NCBI RefSeq assembly: GCF_027531705.1
Contig: NZ_JAPZSP010000021.1
Location: 62,001-126,000, forward strand
Length of the DNA: 64,000 nt
Origin: Flavobacterium sp.
GTDB taxonomy: Bacteria > Bacteroidota > Bacteroidia > Flavobacteriales > Flavobacteriaceae
Reading direction: 5' to 3'
Position 1 is the stretch's first letter. Every line of letters begins with the position of its first letter. The notes beneath the pieces are model-generated. The model ran no database searches. It saw nothing but the letters and a program-made list of their open reading frames with translations, and was not told the DNA's origin. A program made the position numbers and the translations under genes. Positions 1 through 7,449 of the stretch are shown piece by piece.

Positions 1-7
1 TCAAAAG

Positions 8-36
8 CCATCACCCAAAAAAGTGATGGTTTTTTT
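8..36 (+). terminator. Rho-independent terminator of a gene left of the window
   Basis: A perfect 7-bp stem (CCATCAC at 8-14, GTGATGG at 23-29) is followed by seven T. It closes a plus-strand transcript that starts outside the window. Confidence 0.75.
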
Positions 37-126
37 ATGTTTAAACGTTAAAGTTTAAAAATGCTTATACTAAACTGTAACAATTTTGCGTATTACTTGT
101 CTATTAAAAAACAATCATCACTAATC

Positions 127-2760
127 ATGAAATCATCAATCAAAATTCTAAGTCTATTTTTTCTTTTGTGTAATCTGCAAATAAGGGCACAAGAAAAAAA
201 TGTCATTGAAAAGAAAAGTTACACAACAAGATTTCTAGATTCAACAGAATCGCCAACTATTGATGGTGTTATTGATGATAAAAGTTGGGAAATCGTAGAT
301 TGGGCAGGCGACTTCATAGAGCGTGAACCAGACGAAAATACGGCACCAACCGAGCAAACAAAATTCAAAATTGTTTATGACAAAAACTATATTTATTTTG
401 CTTTTAGATGCTACGACAAAGAACCCAGCAAAATTGTAAAAAGATTATCAAGACGTGATGGTTTTGAAGGTGATTGGGTAGAAGTAAATATTGATAGTTA
501 TAACGATAAACGAACTGGTTTTTCATTTACAACTTCGGTTTCGGGAGTAAAAGGAGATGAGTTTATTTCGGATAATGGAAATAATTGGGATGGAAGCTGG
601 AATCCTATTTGGTACATGAAAACCAATATTGATGAAGAAGGTTGGACTGCCGAAGTAAAAATTCCTTTAAGTCAATTGAAGTTTGGAAATAATGCTGAGC
701 AAATTTGGGGTTTGCAAGTACAGCGAAGATTTTTTAGAGCAGAAGAACGTTCCACTTGGCAACGAATTCCGCAAGATGCACCAGGTTGGGTTAGCGAGTT
801 TGGTGAACTTAGAGGCTTGGTAAATATTGAACCTCAAAAACAATTAGAAATACAACCTTTTGTGGTTTCTCAACTCGAAACGTATCCTAAAGAAGAAGGA
901 AATCCATTTAGAGATGGAGAAAATAGAAAATTTAATGGCGGATTGGATGCCAAAATTGGTGTTACAAACGATTTAACTTTAGATTTAACCATAAATCCCG
1001 ATTTCGGTCAAGTAGAAGCCGATCCTGCTGCCATTGCTTTGGATGGTTTTCAAATATTTTTTGAAGAAAGAAGACCGTTTTTTGTAGAAAATAAAAATAT
1101 TTTCAATTACAGATTTGCCGATAATCAAGATAATTTATTTTATTCAAGAAGAATTGGTAGAAGTCCGCAAGGAAGAGCAAATCCATCTGACAATGAGTTT
1201 GTAAAGCAACCTAACAACTCAACAATTCTAGGTGCAGCAAAATTCAGCGGGAAAACAAAAAATGGCTGGTCGCTAGGTGTTCTTGAAAGTTTAACTGATA
1301 GCGAATTTGCCAAAATTGATGACAATATCAATAAAAGAAAAGAAATGGTTGAGCCATTAACCAACTATTTTGTTGGAAGAGCTCAAAAAGATTTCAATAA
1401 CAGAAATAGTTTCATTGGAGGAATTTTCACGGCAACTAATAGAAACTTGCAAGGTAACGATTTAAGTTTTTTAAGAAAATCTGCTTATACGGCGGGAATT
1501 GATTTTCAACATAATTGGAAAAAAAGAAAATACTTTTTCTCAGGAAATATTGTTACTAGCCATGTTATTGGAAGTGAAGAGGCAATTGCAGCAACTCAAA
1601 CCAGTTTAACGCATTTGTTCCAAAGAGTTGATGCAAGTCATGTTGAAGTTGATGAAAGCAGAACATCATTAACTGGAACTGGTGGTCGATTTGAAATTGG
1701 AAAAGCAAGTGTTGGTCATTGGCGTTATAGCGGTATTTTTGTTTGGCGTTCGCCCGAATTAGAACTAAATGATGTTGGATTTTTGCGTCAAGCAGATGAG
1801 TTAAGACAATATGCCTTTTTAAATCATCAAACATTAAAACCTTTTGGGCAGTTTAGAAGGATAAATACACAATTCTCTCAATTTTCTAGCTACGATTTTG
1901 ATGGAAATTTCAATCGTATTCAATATGCTGTAAGTAGCAATGCAAGTTTAAAAAGCAATTGGAATATCAACGCCGAAATGATTTATAAACCTATAATTTA
2001 TACCAATACAATTCTGCAAGGCGGTCCAAGATTTAGATATTCTGAAGAGTTTTTCAAAAATATTTTTATCAATTCAGATTCGAGAAAAAAAATCAGATTT
2101 AGTACAGGAATTATTCACTCGCAAGGCAAAGATGATTCTTTTTCTTATTTGGAATATGATTTTGGATTTCAATACCAACCCATAAATTCATTTACGATTT
2201 CAATCAATCCGAATTATGTGCTAAATATAAGCAAAACACAGTATGTTGACGAAGCCAGTTACAATTCAAATCCAAGATATATTACGGCCGATTTGACCCA
2301 AAAAACCCTGAGCGCAATTATTAGAATGGATTATTCTATAAACCCAAATTTGACAATTCAGTATTACGGACAACCCTTTATTTCTAATGGTAATTATAAA
2401 TCATTTAATAAAGTAACTAATCCAGTTGCAAAATATTATGGCGATCGAATTTCTACATTTAGCAATAATCAAATTAGTTTTGATTCATTAAATGATGTGT
2501 ATAATGTTGATGAAGATATTGATGGAACAACAGATTACAGCATTGGTAATCCAGACTTTTCTCAAGTTTCATTCAACTCTAATTTGGTTGTGCGTTGGGA
2601 ATATATTCCAGGTTCTGAAATTTTCTTGGTTTGGTCACAAGGAATATTTGGTCAAGCCAATCCTAAAGATGATTTATTTAAAGGTTTGGATTCGCAAATA
2701 TTAGGCAGAAAACCTGAAAATATATTTTTGATAAAAGCTACTTATAGATTTTTACTTTAA
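127..2760 (+). CDS. DUF5916 outer-membrane protein with CBM9-like N-terminus
   Basis: An 877-aa exported protein. The start at 127 is preferred to an in-frame ATG at 61 because it opens directly with a signal peptide (MKSSIKILSLFFLLCNLQIRAQ is residues 1-22, split here only by its length), whereas the 22 upstream residues look non-coding. Residues about 40-200 resemble the carbohydrate-family-9-like domain (pattern PTIDGVIDDKSW, then an FxFRCYD strand). The remainder is the DUF5916 region, with the hallmark FFEERRPFFVE and alternating aromatic strands ending in YRFLL, as in an outer-membrane beta-barrel. Known: such proteins are widespread in Bacteroidetes and often lie near peptidases or PULs, without an assigned activity. 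Its 3' end overlaps the convergent downstream gene by 9 bp. The function is not known; ligand binding at the surface is only an inference from the CBM9-like fold. Confidence 0.88.
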   Translation: MKSSIKILSLFFLLCNLQIRAQEKNVIEKKSYTTRFLDSTESPTIDGVIDDKSWEIVDWAGDFIEREPDENTAPTEQTKFKIVYDKNYIYFAFRCYDKEPSKIVKRLSRRDGFEGDWVEVNIDSYNDKRTGFSFTTSVSGVKGDEFISDNGNNWDGSWNPIWYMKTNIDEEGWTAEVKIPLSQLKFGNNAEQIWGLQVQRRFFRAEERSTWQRIPQDAPGWVSEFGELRGLVNIEPQKQLEIQPFVVSQLETYPKEEGNPFRDGENRKFNGGLDAKIGVTNDLTLDLTINPDFGQVEADPAAIALDGFQIFFEERRPFFVENKNIFNYRFADNQDNLFYSRRIGRSPQGRANPSDNEFVKQPNNSTILGAAKFSGKTKNGWSLGVLESLTDSEFAKIDDNINKRKEMVEPLTNYFVGRAQKDFNNRNSFIGGIFTATNRNLQGNDLSFLRKSAYTAGIDFQHNWKKRKYFFSGNIVTSHVIGSEEAIAATQTSLTHLFQRVDASHVEVDESRTSLTGTGGRFEIGKASVGHWRYSGIFVWRSPELELNDVGFLRQADELRQYAFLNHQTLKPFGQFRRINTQFSQFSSYDFDGNFNRIQYAVSSNASLKSNWNINAEMIYKPIIYTNTILQGGPRFRYSEEFFKNIFINSDSRKKIRFSTGIIHSQGKDDSFSYLEYDFGFQYQPINSFTISINPNYVLNISKTQYVDEASYNSNPRYITADLTQKTLSAIIRMDYSINPNLTIQYYGQPFISNGNYKSFNKVTNPVAKYYGDRISTFSNNQISFDSLNDVYNVDEDIDGTTDYSIGNPDFSQVSFNSNLVVRWEYIPGSEIFLVWSQGIFGQANPKDDLFKGLDSQILGRKPENIFLIKATYRFLL

Positions 2761-3483
2761 AGCTTTTTTCCTATCATCATTCCAAGTAATGTAACCAATA
2801 ATGGCATTGAAAAAGTAAAAAGAATATTTGGCAACATTCGCAATATTCATCATAAGTAAATTCTGAATAAGCTTTGTAATGTTATAAAATTGCCACATAA
2901 ACCAGTTGTCAGGATACATTCTTGCGGTGTTAAAAGTGCCACCAAAAGTGATTCCTGCCGGAATTGCAATGGCAAAAAACAATTTCCAATCAATTTCTTT
3001 TTCAGATAAATATTTGAATGCAATGTAATTTAGAACCAATGAAAAGAAAAACCCAAGAACAATATTTCTGTAAAAAATAAAATCGACTGAACGCAAAACT
3101 CTGTTTTTTTTCCAAGTATTAAAAACCAAATAATTTGCCACAAAAGAAACAGGATAAGTTAAAATCGCACCAACATTTCCAAGCAAATAATCAATAGAAC
3201 CACTCAAGAAAGTGTTGCAAGTAGCAAGAAAGTTTCCAATATTATTCTTTTTAGTAACCAATCGATTTCCAATCATCGACAATCCAGTATTGACAATGGA
3301 AACATAGCCTAAAAAGAAAACATAGTTTTTGCCTTGAAAAGTAAATTTGTATTCGGTGTTGTGGTAGCCTAATGCAATCGAAGCCGTAATCACGATTATC
3401 AATCCAATGAAATCTAAATAAGTACTATTGGTTATAGACTTAATAATTTGAATTGATTTTTTGGAAAGTGAGAGTTTGGACAT
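2752..3483 (-). CDS. PnuC-like (nicotinamide riboside/mononucleotide) transporter family membrane protein
   Basis: 243 aa with about seven hydrophobic segments starting near residue 20. The C-terminal part carries the PnuC-style pattern: WFMWQFYNITKLIQN near residues 195-210, followed by a KYSFYFFNAIIGYITW helix, with conserved Trp, Asn, Gln and Tyr spacing. PnuC proteins move the NAD precursor nicotinamide riboside across the inner membrane, driven by cytosolic phosphorylation. No NadR-like kinase or TonB receptor, the usual partners, is adjacent. The length is normal for the family. The stop overlaps the convergent DUF5916 gene by 9 bp; the start lies 4 bp from the end of the next minus-strand gene, suggesting an operon with the two small membrane genes upstream. 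Family assignment is by pattern only; another vitamin or nucleoside permease of similar build is possible. Confidence 0.5.
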   Translation of the reverse strand: MSKLSLSKKSIQIIKSITNSTYLDFIGLIIVITASIALGYHNTEYKFTFQGKNYVFFLGYVSIVNTGLSMIGNRLVTKKNNIGNFLATCNTFLSGSIDYLLGNVGAILTYPVSFVANYLVFNTWKKNRVLRSVDFIFYRNIVLGFFFSLVLNYIAFKYLSEKEIDWKLFFAIAIPAGITFGGTFNTARMYPDNWFMWQFYNITKLIQNLLMMNIANVAKYSFYFFNAIIGYITWNDDRKKALK

Positions 3484-3491
3484 GTTTTATT

Positions 3492-3887
3492 TTATGAAAC
3501 AAAAGTATAAATTATTATTACCAAAATGAATAATAATATTATTGGTCTATACTTTCGTTGAATTCTTGCTTTTTTTAGAAACCCATCTTTTTCATATTCC
3601 CAAGAAAAAAGAAACATAAAAATTTCACTCCAATTAATAAATAAGTTTGTTGGGTCAAAACTAAAAAAATTAAAGCTTTCATTGGCAATTTTAGAAGTTT
3701 CAATTCGATCTTTTTTCGCTTCTAAATATTTTGCTTGTTCAATTTTTTTAGAATCAATTTTTCTGTAGTAAAGTTCATTTTCTGCAAGTTTTAATGCAAT
3801 TGGATTCCATTTTTTGGGTGCGCCAACAATTTTTAATAAATCTTCGGTGCTTCTTGATTTTATTGGTGGTTTGAAATCGTCTTGCAT
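3492..3887 (-). CDS. Small tail-anchored hypothetical protein
   Basis: 131 aa, not recognised as a named family. Residues about 10-60 are charged and helical, with a motif of the type STEDLLKIVG...WNPIALKLAENELYYR, which recurs in small Bacteroidetes membrane proteins (a short helix pair ending in a Glu-Leu-x-x-Arg signature). A hydrophobic helix, PIILLFILVIIIYTFV, closes the protein, so it is probably anchored with its N-terminus in the cytosol. Its start codon overlaps the stop of the 116-aa gene upstream (shared TAATG), indicating translational coupling; the PnuC-like gene follows after 8 bp. Function unknown. Confidence 0.6.
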   Translation of the reverse strand: MQDDFKPPIKSRSTEDLLKIVGAPKKWNPIALKLAENELYYRKIDSKKIEQAKYLEAKKDRIETSKIANESFNFFSFDPTNLFINWSEIFMFLFSWEYEKDGFLKKARIQRKYRPIILLFILVIIIYTFVS

Positions 3888-4237
3888 TATTTCTTAAATT
3901 TCAAATAAATTGAATAAATACAATTTGATAAAAATAGGAGTATGCTTGAAATAAATAATTCGAAAATTAAATTGTAAAACTTAAAACAAACTACAAGTAA
4001 CACTATGCTTAAAATTGAAAAAATTAAATTTGGTTTTATTTTTAAAAGATACAAAGTCAAGTAAGTTGAACAATAAATTATCGTAAGCGGAATTATATAT
4101 TTTGTTATATCCCAAGCCCAACCAACAGTTTTGTTGATTCCAGTTATCCCAGTTACGGTCATAAAAATTGTTCCAATGACAAAAAATGAAATTAGAAGGA
4201 TAAAAGAGAATTTTAAGAAAAAAATAAAATACTTCAT
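3887..4237 (-). CDS. Small membrane protein sharing a motif with ActC
   Basis: 116 aa with four hydrophobic stretches (about 5-30, 47-67, 70-88 and 92-110). Residues 33-45 read GINKTVGWAWDIT, which matches 12 of 13 residues of the ActC (NrfD-type quinol oxidoreductase subunit) segment at residues 69-81 in this same window; the flanks also agree loosely (a TGI just before, a hydrophobic helix just after). The rest of the protein does not resemble ActC, and no other domain is recognised. The stop overlaps the start of the next gene, so it is the first gene of a short membrane-protein operon (this gene, the 131-aa gene, the PnuC-like gene). Function unknown; a fragment derived from an NrfD-like protein is one explanation. 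Confidence 0.6.
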   Translation of the reverse strand: MKYFIFFLKFSFILLISFFVIGTIFMTVTGITGINKTVGWAWDITKYIIPLTIIYCSTYLTLYLLKIKPNLIFSILSIVLLVVCFKFYNLIFELFISSILLFLSNCIYSIYLKFKK

Positions 4238-4297
4238 AAAATTAACAAATGCGATTCCTACGGAATGACAACTTTGTGTGAGTTACTTTTCTGAAAC

Positions 4298-4349
4298 CTG
4301 CTATCTGCAATCTGCCACCTGCAACCCGAAACTCGCAACCCGAAACTTT
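4298..4349. repeat. Composite 7-bp-period repeat at the polA 3' end
   Basis: Four consecutive 7-bp units of the form CTGCNAN (4298-4325) run into a second block in which CCGAAACT occurs twice (4326-4348), ending next to the polA stop codon. The same heptad types recur at 18497-18532 and 36423-36450. Confidence 0.7.
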
Positions 4350-7211
4350 CTAATGTGCTTCCAACCAATTTTCACCAACTCCAATCTCCACATCTAACGG
4401 AACATCCATTTTGAAGGCGTTTTCCATTTCGTGTTTTATCATTGGTTTTATTTTTTCTAGTTCTGAGTTGTGAACGTCAAATACAAGTTCGTCATGTACT
4501 TGCAATAACATTTTCGATTTCCAATTTTCAGAAGTTAATTTCCTATGAATATTAATCATCGCAATTTTGATAATATCAGCTGCCGAACCTTGAATTGGTG
4601 CATTTACTGCATTTCGTTCAGCGCCACTTTTTACCATCATGTTGGCCGAATTGATATCTTTTAAATAACGTCTTCTTCCTAAAACCGTCTGAACGTATCC
4701 GTTTTCTCTAGCAAAATCAACTTGATTTGACATGTAAGATTTCAGTTTTGGATACGTTGCATAATAGGCATCAATTAATTCTGCGGCTTCTTTTCTTGAT
4801 AAATCGGTTTGATTAGAAAGTCCGAAAGCTGAAACACCATATATAATTCCGAAATTCACGGTTTTGGCATTGCTACGTTGTTCTTTAGTAACTTCTTCTA
4901 ACGGAACGTTGAACACTTTTGCGGCTGTACTTCTGTGAATATCTTCATTATTTTGAAACGCTTTTATCATATTTTCTTCACCAGAAAGTGCTGCGATAAT
5001 TCGGAGTTCTATTTGCGAATAATCGGCAGATAACAAGGTGTAATTTTCATCACGAGCGATAAATGCTTTTCTAATTAATCTTCCTCTTTCTGTACGAATT
5101 GGAATATTCTGCAAATTCGGATTATTAGAACTCAAACGCCCAGTTGCGGCAACGGTTTGCATATAATCGGTGTGAACGCGACCAGTTTTTTTATCAACTT
5201 GGTTGGGTAAAGCATCGATGTAAGTGCTTTGCAGTTTCACCATTTGACGCCAGTCCAAAATATCTTTTACAATTGGATTGTCATTGGCTAAATAACTTAA
5301 AATTTCTTCGCCAGTTGCGTATTGACCCGTTTTGGTCTTCTTTTGTTTTGCTCCGCCAATTTTCATTTTGTCAAATAAAACGTCGCCCAATTGTTTCGGT
5401 GAAGCTAAATTGAATTTCTCACCAGCGGTTTCATATATTTTTTGTTCCAATTCAGAACTTTCTTTTGCCATTTCAACCGACATTTCTTTCAAGAACGGAA
5501 CGTCAAGATTGATGCCTTCCAATTCCATTGCTGCTAAAACAGGAATTAACGGAATTTCGATTTCGTCAAATAACTTTTTGGTTTCGGCTTTGTCAAGAAT
5601 TGGACTGAAATTTTGTTTTAATTGATAAGTTACATCGGCATCTTCGGCAGCGTATTCTTTGATTTCTTCTAAAGAAACATCGCGCATTGATTTTTGATTT
5701 TTACCTTTTTTACCAATTAAATCTTCAATTGATTTTGGAGAATATTTTAAGTATGTTTCACTTAAAACATCCATATTGTGACGCATATCTGGATTTATCA
5801 AATAATGCGCAATCATCGTATCGAATAATTTTCCTTTGATTTGAACTCCATAATTAGAAAGAATTTTCAAATCATATTTAATGTTTTGACCAATTTTCTC
5901 GATGTTTTCATTTTCAAAAAACGGTTTGAATTTATCAACCAAAATTTGTGCTTCTTCTTGATTTTCAGGAAACGGAACATAAAATGCTTCGCCTTTTTGC
6001 CAAGAAAATGACATTCCAACCAATTCAGCATTCAAGGCATCGATTCCAGTTGTTTCGGTATCAAAACATACAGAAGTTTGATTGAGTAAATTTTGTAAAA
6101 ACAATTTTGTACCCAATTCACCTTGAATAATCGTATAATTATGGTTGGTGTTTTCTAAAGTTGCGTAGAACGAATTTGTTTTGACTTCACCACTTTCTTC
6201 ATCAGAAAATCCGAACAAATCAAATTGATCTTCGTTTGATTTTTTTGTAATTTGCTTCTTTAAAGTAGTTTGACTTGCGCTAGCTTCAGTTACATTTCCA
6301 TTAGTGTCAATTTCGTCGTATTCTTTTCCAGTTCCAAAATATTTATCAAACTGTGCTTTCATTTGACGGAATTCCAATTCGTTAAATAATTCGTCAGTTT
6401 TTTCAACATCAGGTTTTGAAAGTTCAAAATCTTCGGCATTAAATTCAACCGGACAATCGAGTAGGATTGTGGCTAATTTTTTAGACAATAATCCCAACTC
6501 AGCATTAGCTTCAATTTTATCTTTAATCGCACCTTTTAATTGATGTGTATTTGCTAAAAGATTTTCCATCGAACCATATTCCTTCAAGAATTTTTTCGCT
6601 GTTTTTTCACCAACGCCAGGCAATCCCGGAATATTATCGGCTGCATCGCCCATCATTCCTAAGAAATCGATTACTTGTTCTGGTCTCTCGATTTCAAATT
6701 TTTCTAAAACTTCTGGAATTCCCCAAATTTCAATGTCGTTACCCATTCGCGCAGGTTTGTACATAAAAATATTTTCGGAAACCAATTGCGCAAAATCCTT
6801 ATCTGGCGTAACCATAAAAACTTTGAAATCTTCTTTTTCGGCTTGTTTTGCTAAAGTTCCAATTAAATCATCGGCTTCAAAACCAGAAACTTCAATAATC
6901 GGAATATGCATCGCTTTCAATAGTTCTTGAATATAAGGAACAGCAATTTTGATAGCTTCTGGTGTTTCGTCACGATGCGCTTTATATTCTTGGTACATTT
7001 CGTAACGATAATCGCTTCCACCTTTATCAAAAGCAACTGCTAAATGATCGGGTTTTTCACGTTTGATAACGTCCATCAAGGCATTCATAAATCCCATAAT
7101 GGCCGAAGTATCCATTCCTTTAGAATTGATTCTTGGGTTTTTTATAAAGGCAAAATAACCGCGAAATATTAGTGCGTATGCGTCTAGAAGGTAAAGGCGT
7201 TTTTGTGACAT
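4350..7211 (-). CDS. polA: DNA polymerase I
   Basis: A 953-aa enzyme of Okazaki-fragment maturation and excision repair. Three domains are visible. The N-terminal 5'-nuclease (about 1-300) has LLDAYALIFRGYFAF, the metal-binding GFEADDLIGTLA and TPDKDFAQL motifs, and a GLPGVGEKTA helix-hairpin-helix. The 3'-5' exonuclease (about 370-545) is probably active because D384 and E386 of FDTETTG and the later AAEDADVTY aspartates are present. The polymerase domain has motif A with D730 (DYSQIELR), motif B (RSNAKTVNFGIIYG) and motif C with H906-D907 (HDELVFD). The length is typical for Bacteroidetes. It appears to be transcribed alone; a repeat array abuts the stop codon, and no clear terminator was seen after it. 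Confidence 0.98.
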   Translation of the reverse strand: MSQKRLYLLDAYALIFRGYFAFIKNPRINSKGMDTSAIMGFMNALMDVIKREKPDHLAVAFDKGGSDYRYEMYQEYKAHRDETPEAIKIAVPYIQELLKAMHIPIIEVSGFEADDLIGTLAKQAEKEDFKVFMVTPDKDFAQLVSENIFMYKPARMGNDIEIWGIPEVLEKFEIERPEQVIDFLGMMGDAADNIPGLPGVGEKTAKKFLKEYGSMENLLANTHQLKGAIKDKIEANAELGLLSKKLATILLDCPVEFNAEDFELSKPDVEKTDELFNELEFRQMKAQFDKYFGTGKEYDEIDTNGNVTEASASQTTLKKQITKKSNEDQFDLFGFSDEESGEVKTNSFYATLENTNHNYTIIQGELGTKLFLQNLLNQTSVCFDTETTGIDALNAELVGMSFSWQKGEAFYVPFPENQEEAQILVDKFKPFFENENIEKIGQNIKYDLKILSNYGVQIKGKLFDTMIAHYLINPDMRHNMDVLSETYLKYSPKSIEDLIGKKGKNQKSMRDVSLEEIKEYAAEDADVTYQLKQNFSPILDKAETKKLFDEIEIPLIPVLAAMELEGINLDVPFLKEMSVEMAKESSELEQKIYETAGEKFNLASPKQLGDVLFDKMKIGGAKQKKTKTGQYATGEEILSYLANDNPIVKDILDWRQMVKLQSTYIDALPNQVDKKTGRVHTDYMQTVAATGRLSSNNPNLQNIPIRTERGRLIRKAFIARDENYTLLSADYSQIELRIIAALSGEENMIKAFQNNEDIHRSTAAKVFNVPLEEVTKEQRSNAKTVNFGIIYGVSAFGLSNQTDLSRKEAAELIDAYYATYPKLKSYMSNQVDFARENGYVQTVLGRRRYLKDINSANMMVKSGAERNAVNAPIQGSAADIIKIAMINIHRKLTSENWKSKMLLQVHDELVFDVHNSELEKIKPMIKHEMENAFKMDVPLDVEIGVGENWLEAH

Positions 7212-7253
7212 AAAAATAAAATTTGACTGTAAAAATAATCAATCAAATTTACA

Positions 7254-7284
7254 TTTCATGAAGTAAATCTTTGCATTCATATAT
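7254..7284. promoter_or_regulatory. Candidate LytTR-type 21-bp phased site pair
   Basis: TTTCATGAAG at 7254-7263 and ATTCATATAT at 7275-7284 are spaced exactly 21 bp start to start, like the TTTCATGAAA repeats upstream of three T9SS cargo genes in this window. The second copy is weak. They lie 29 bp upstream of the TAATTTTG element that could serve the 31-codon ORF at 7354, and 43 bp upstream of the divergent polA start. Confidence 0.35.
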
Positions 7285-7313
7285 TTTAAATCTAAAAATC
7301 TTTTATGATGAAC

Positions 7314-7321
7314 TAATTTTG
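7314..7321 (+). promoter_or_regulatory. Candidate -7 element (TAATTTTG) for the small ORF
   Basis: A perfect match to the Bacteroidetes TAnnTTTG element, 33 bp before the ATG at 7354. There is no TTG at the usual -33 distance, so an activator would probably be needed. Confidence 0.35.
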
Positions 7322-7353
7322 AGTAAAAAGTTAGAAATTTTAAGGGTTTAAAT

Positions 7354-7449
7354 ATGAAGAAAATCTTGTCTAAAAATGTATTGTTTATAGTTTTGTTATT
7401 AATAATAATAGGTCTAAATATCTACAATTTAGTTTTTTTGCAAAACTAG
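7354..7449 (+). CDS. Possible 31-aa single-helix membrane peptide
   Basis: A short ORF: an N-terminal basic segment (MKKILSKN), then one strongly hydrophobic helix (VLFIVLLLIIIGLNIY) and a short tail. It could be an inner-membrane micropeptide or an unprocessed leader. It is convergent with, and overlaps by 4 bp, the sensor-kinase gene whose stop is at 7446. Support comes from a TAnnTTTG element at 7314 and the phased sites at 7254-7284. Against it: the region is AT-rich, no clear ribosome-binding site is visible (normal in this phylum), and chance ORFs of this size are common. No function is proposed. Confidence 0.35.
   Translation: MKKILSKNVLFIVLLLIIIGLNIYNLVFLQN

Noticed and set aside
61..126. 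ATG at 61 as the start of the DUF5916 gene
   Set aside because: It adds 22 unlikely residues before a standard signal peptide that begins at 127.
4298..4349. CRISPR-like array
   Set aside because: The period is 7 bp without spacers and there are no cas genes in the window.
5144..6930. Plus-strand ORFs inside polA
   Set aside because: They are shadows of the polA reading frame, which has full domain support.
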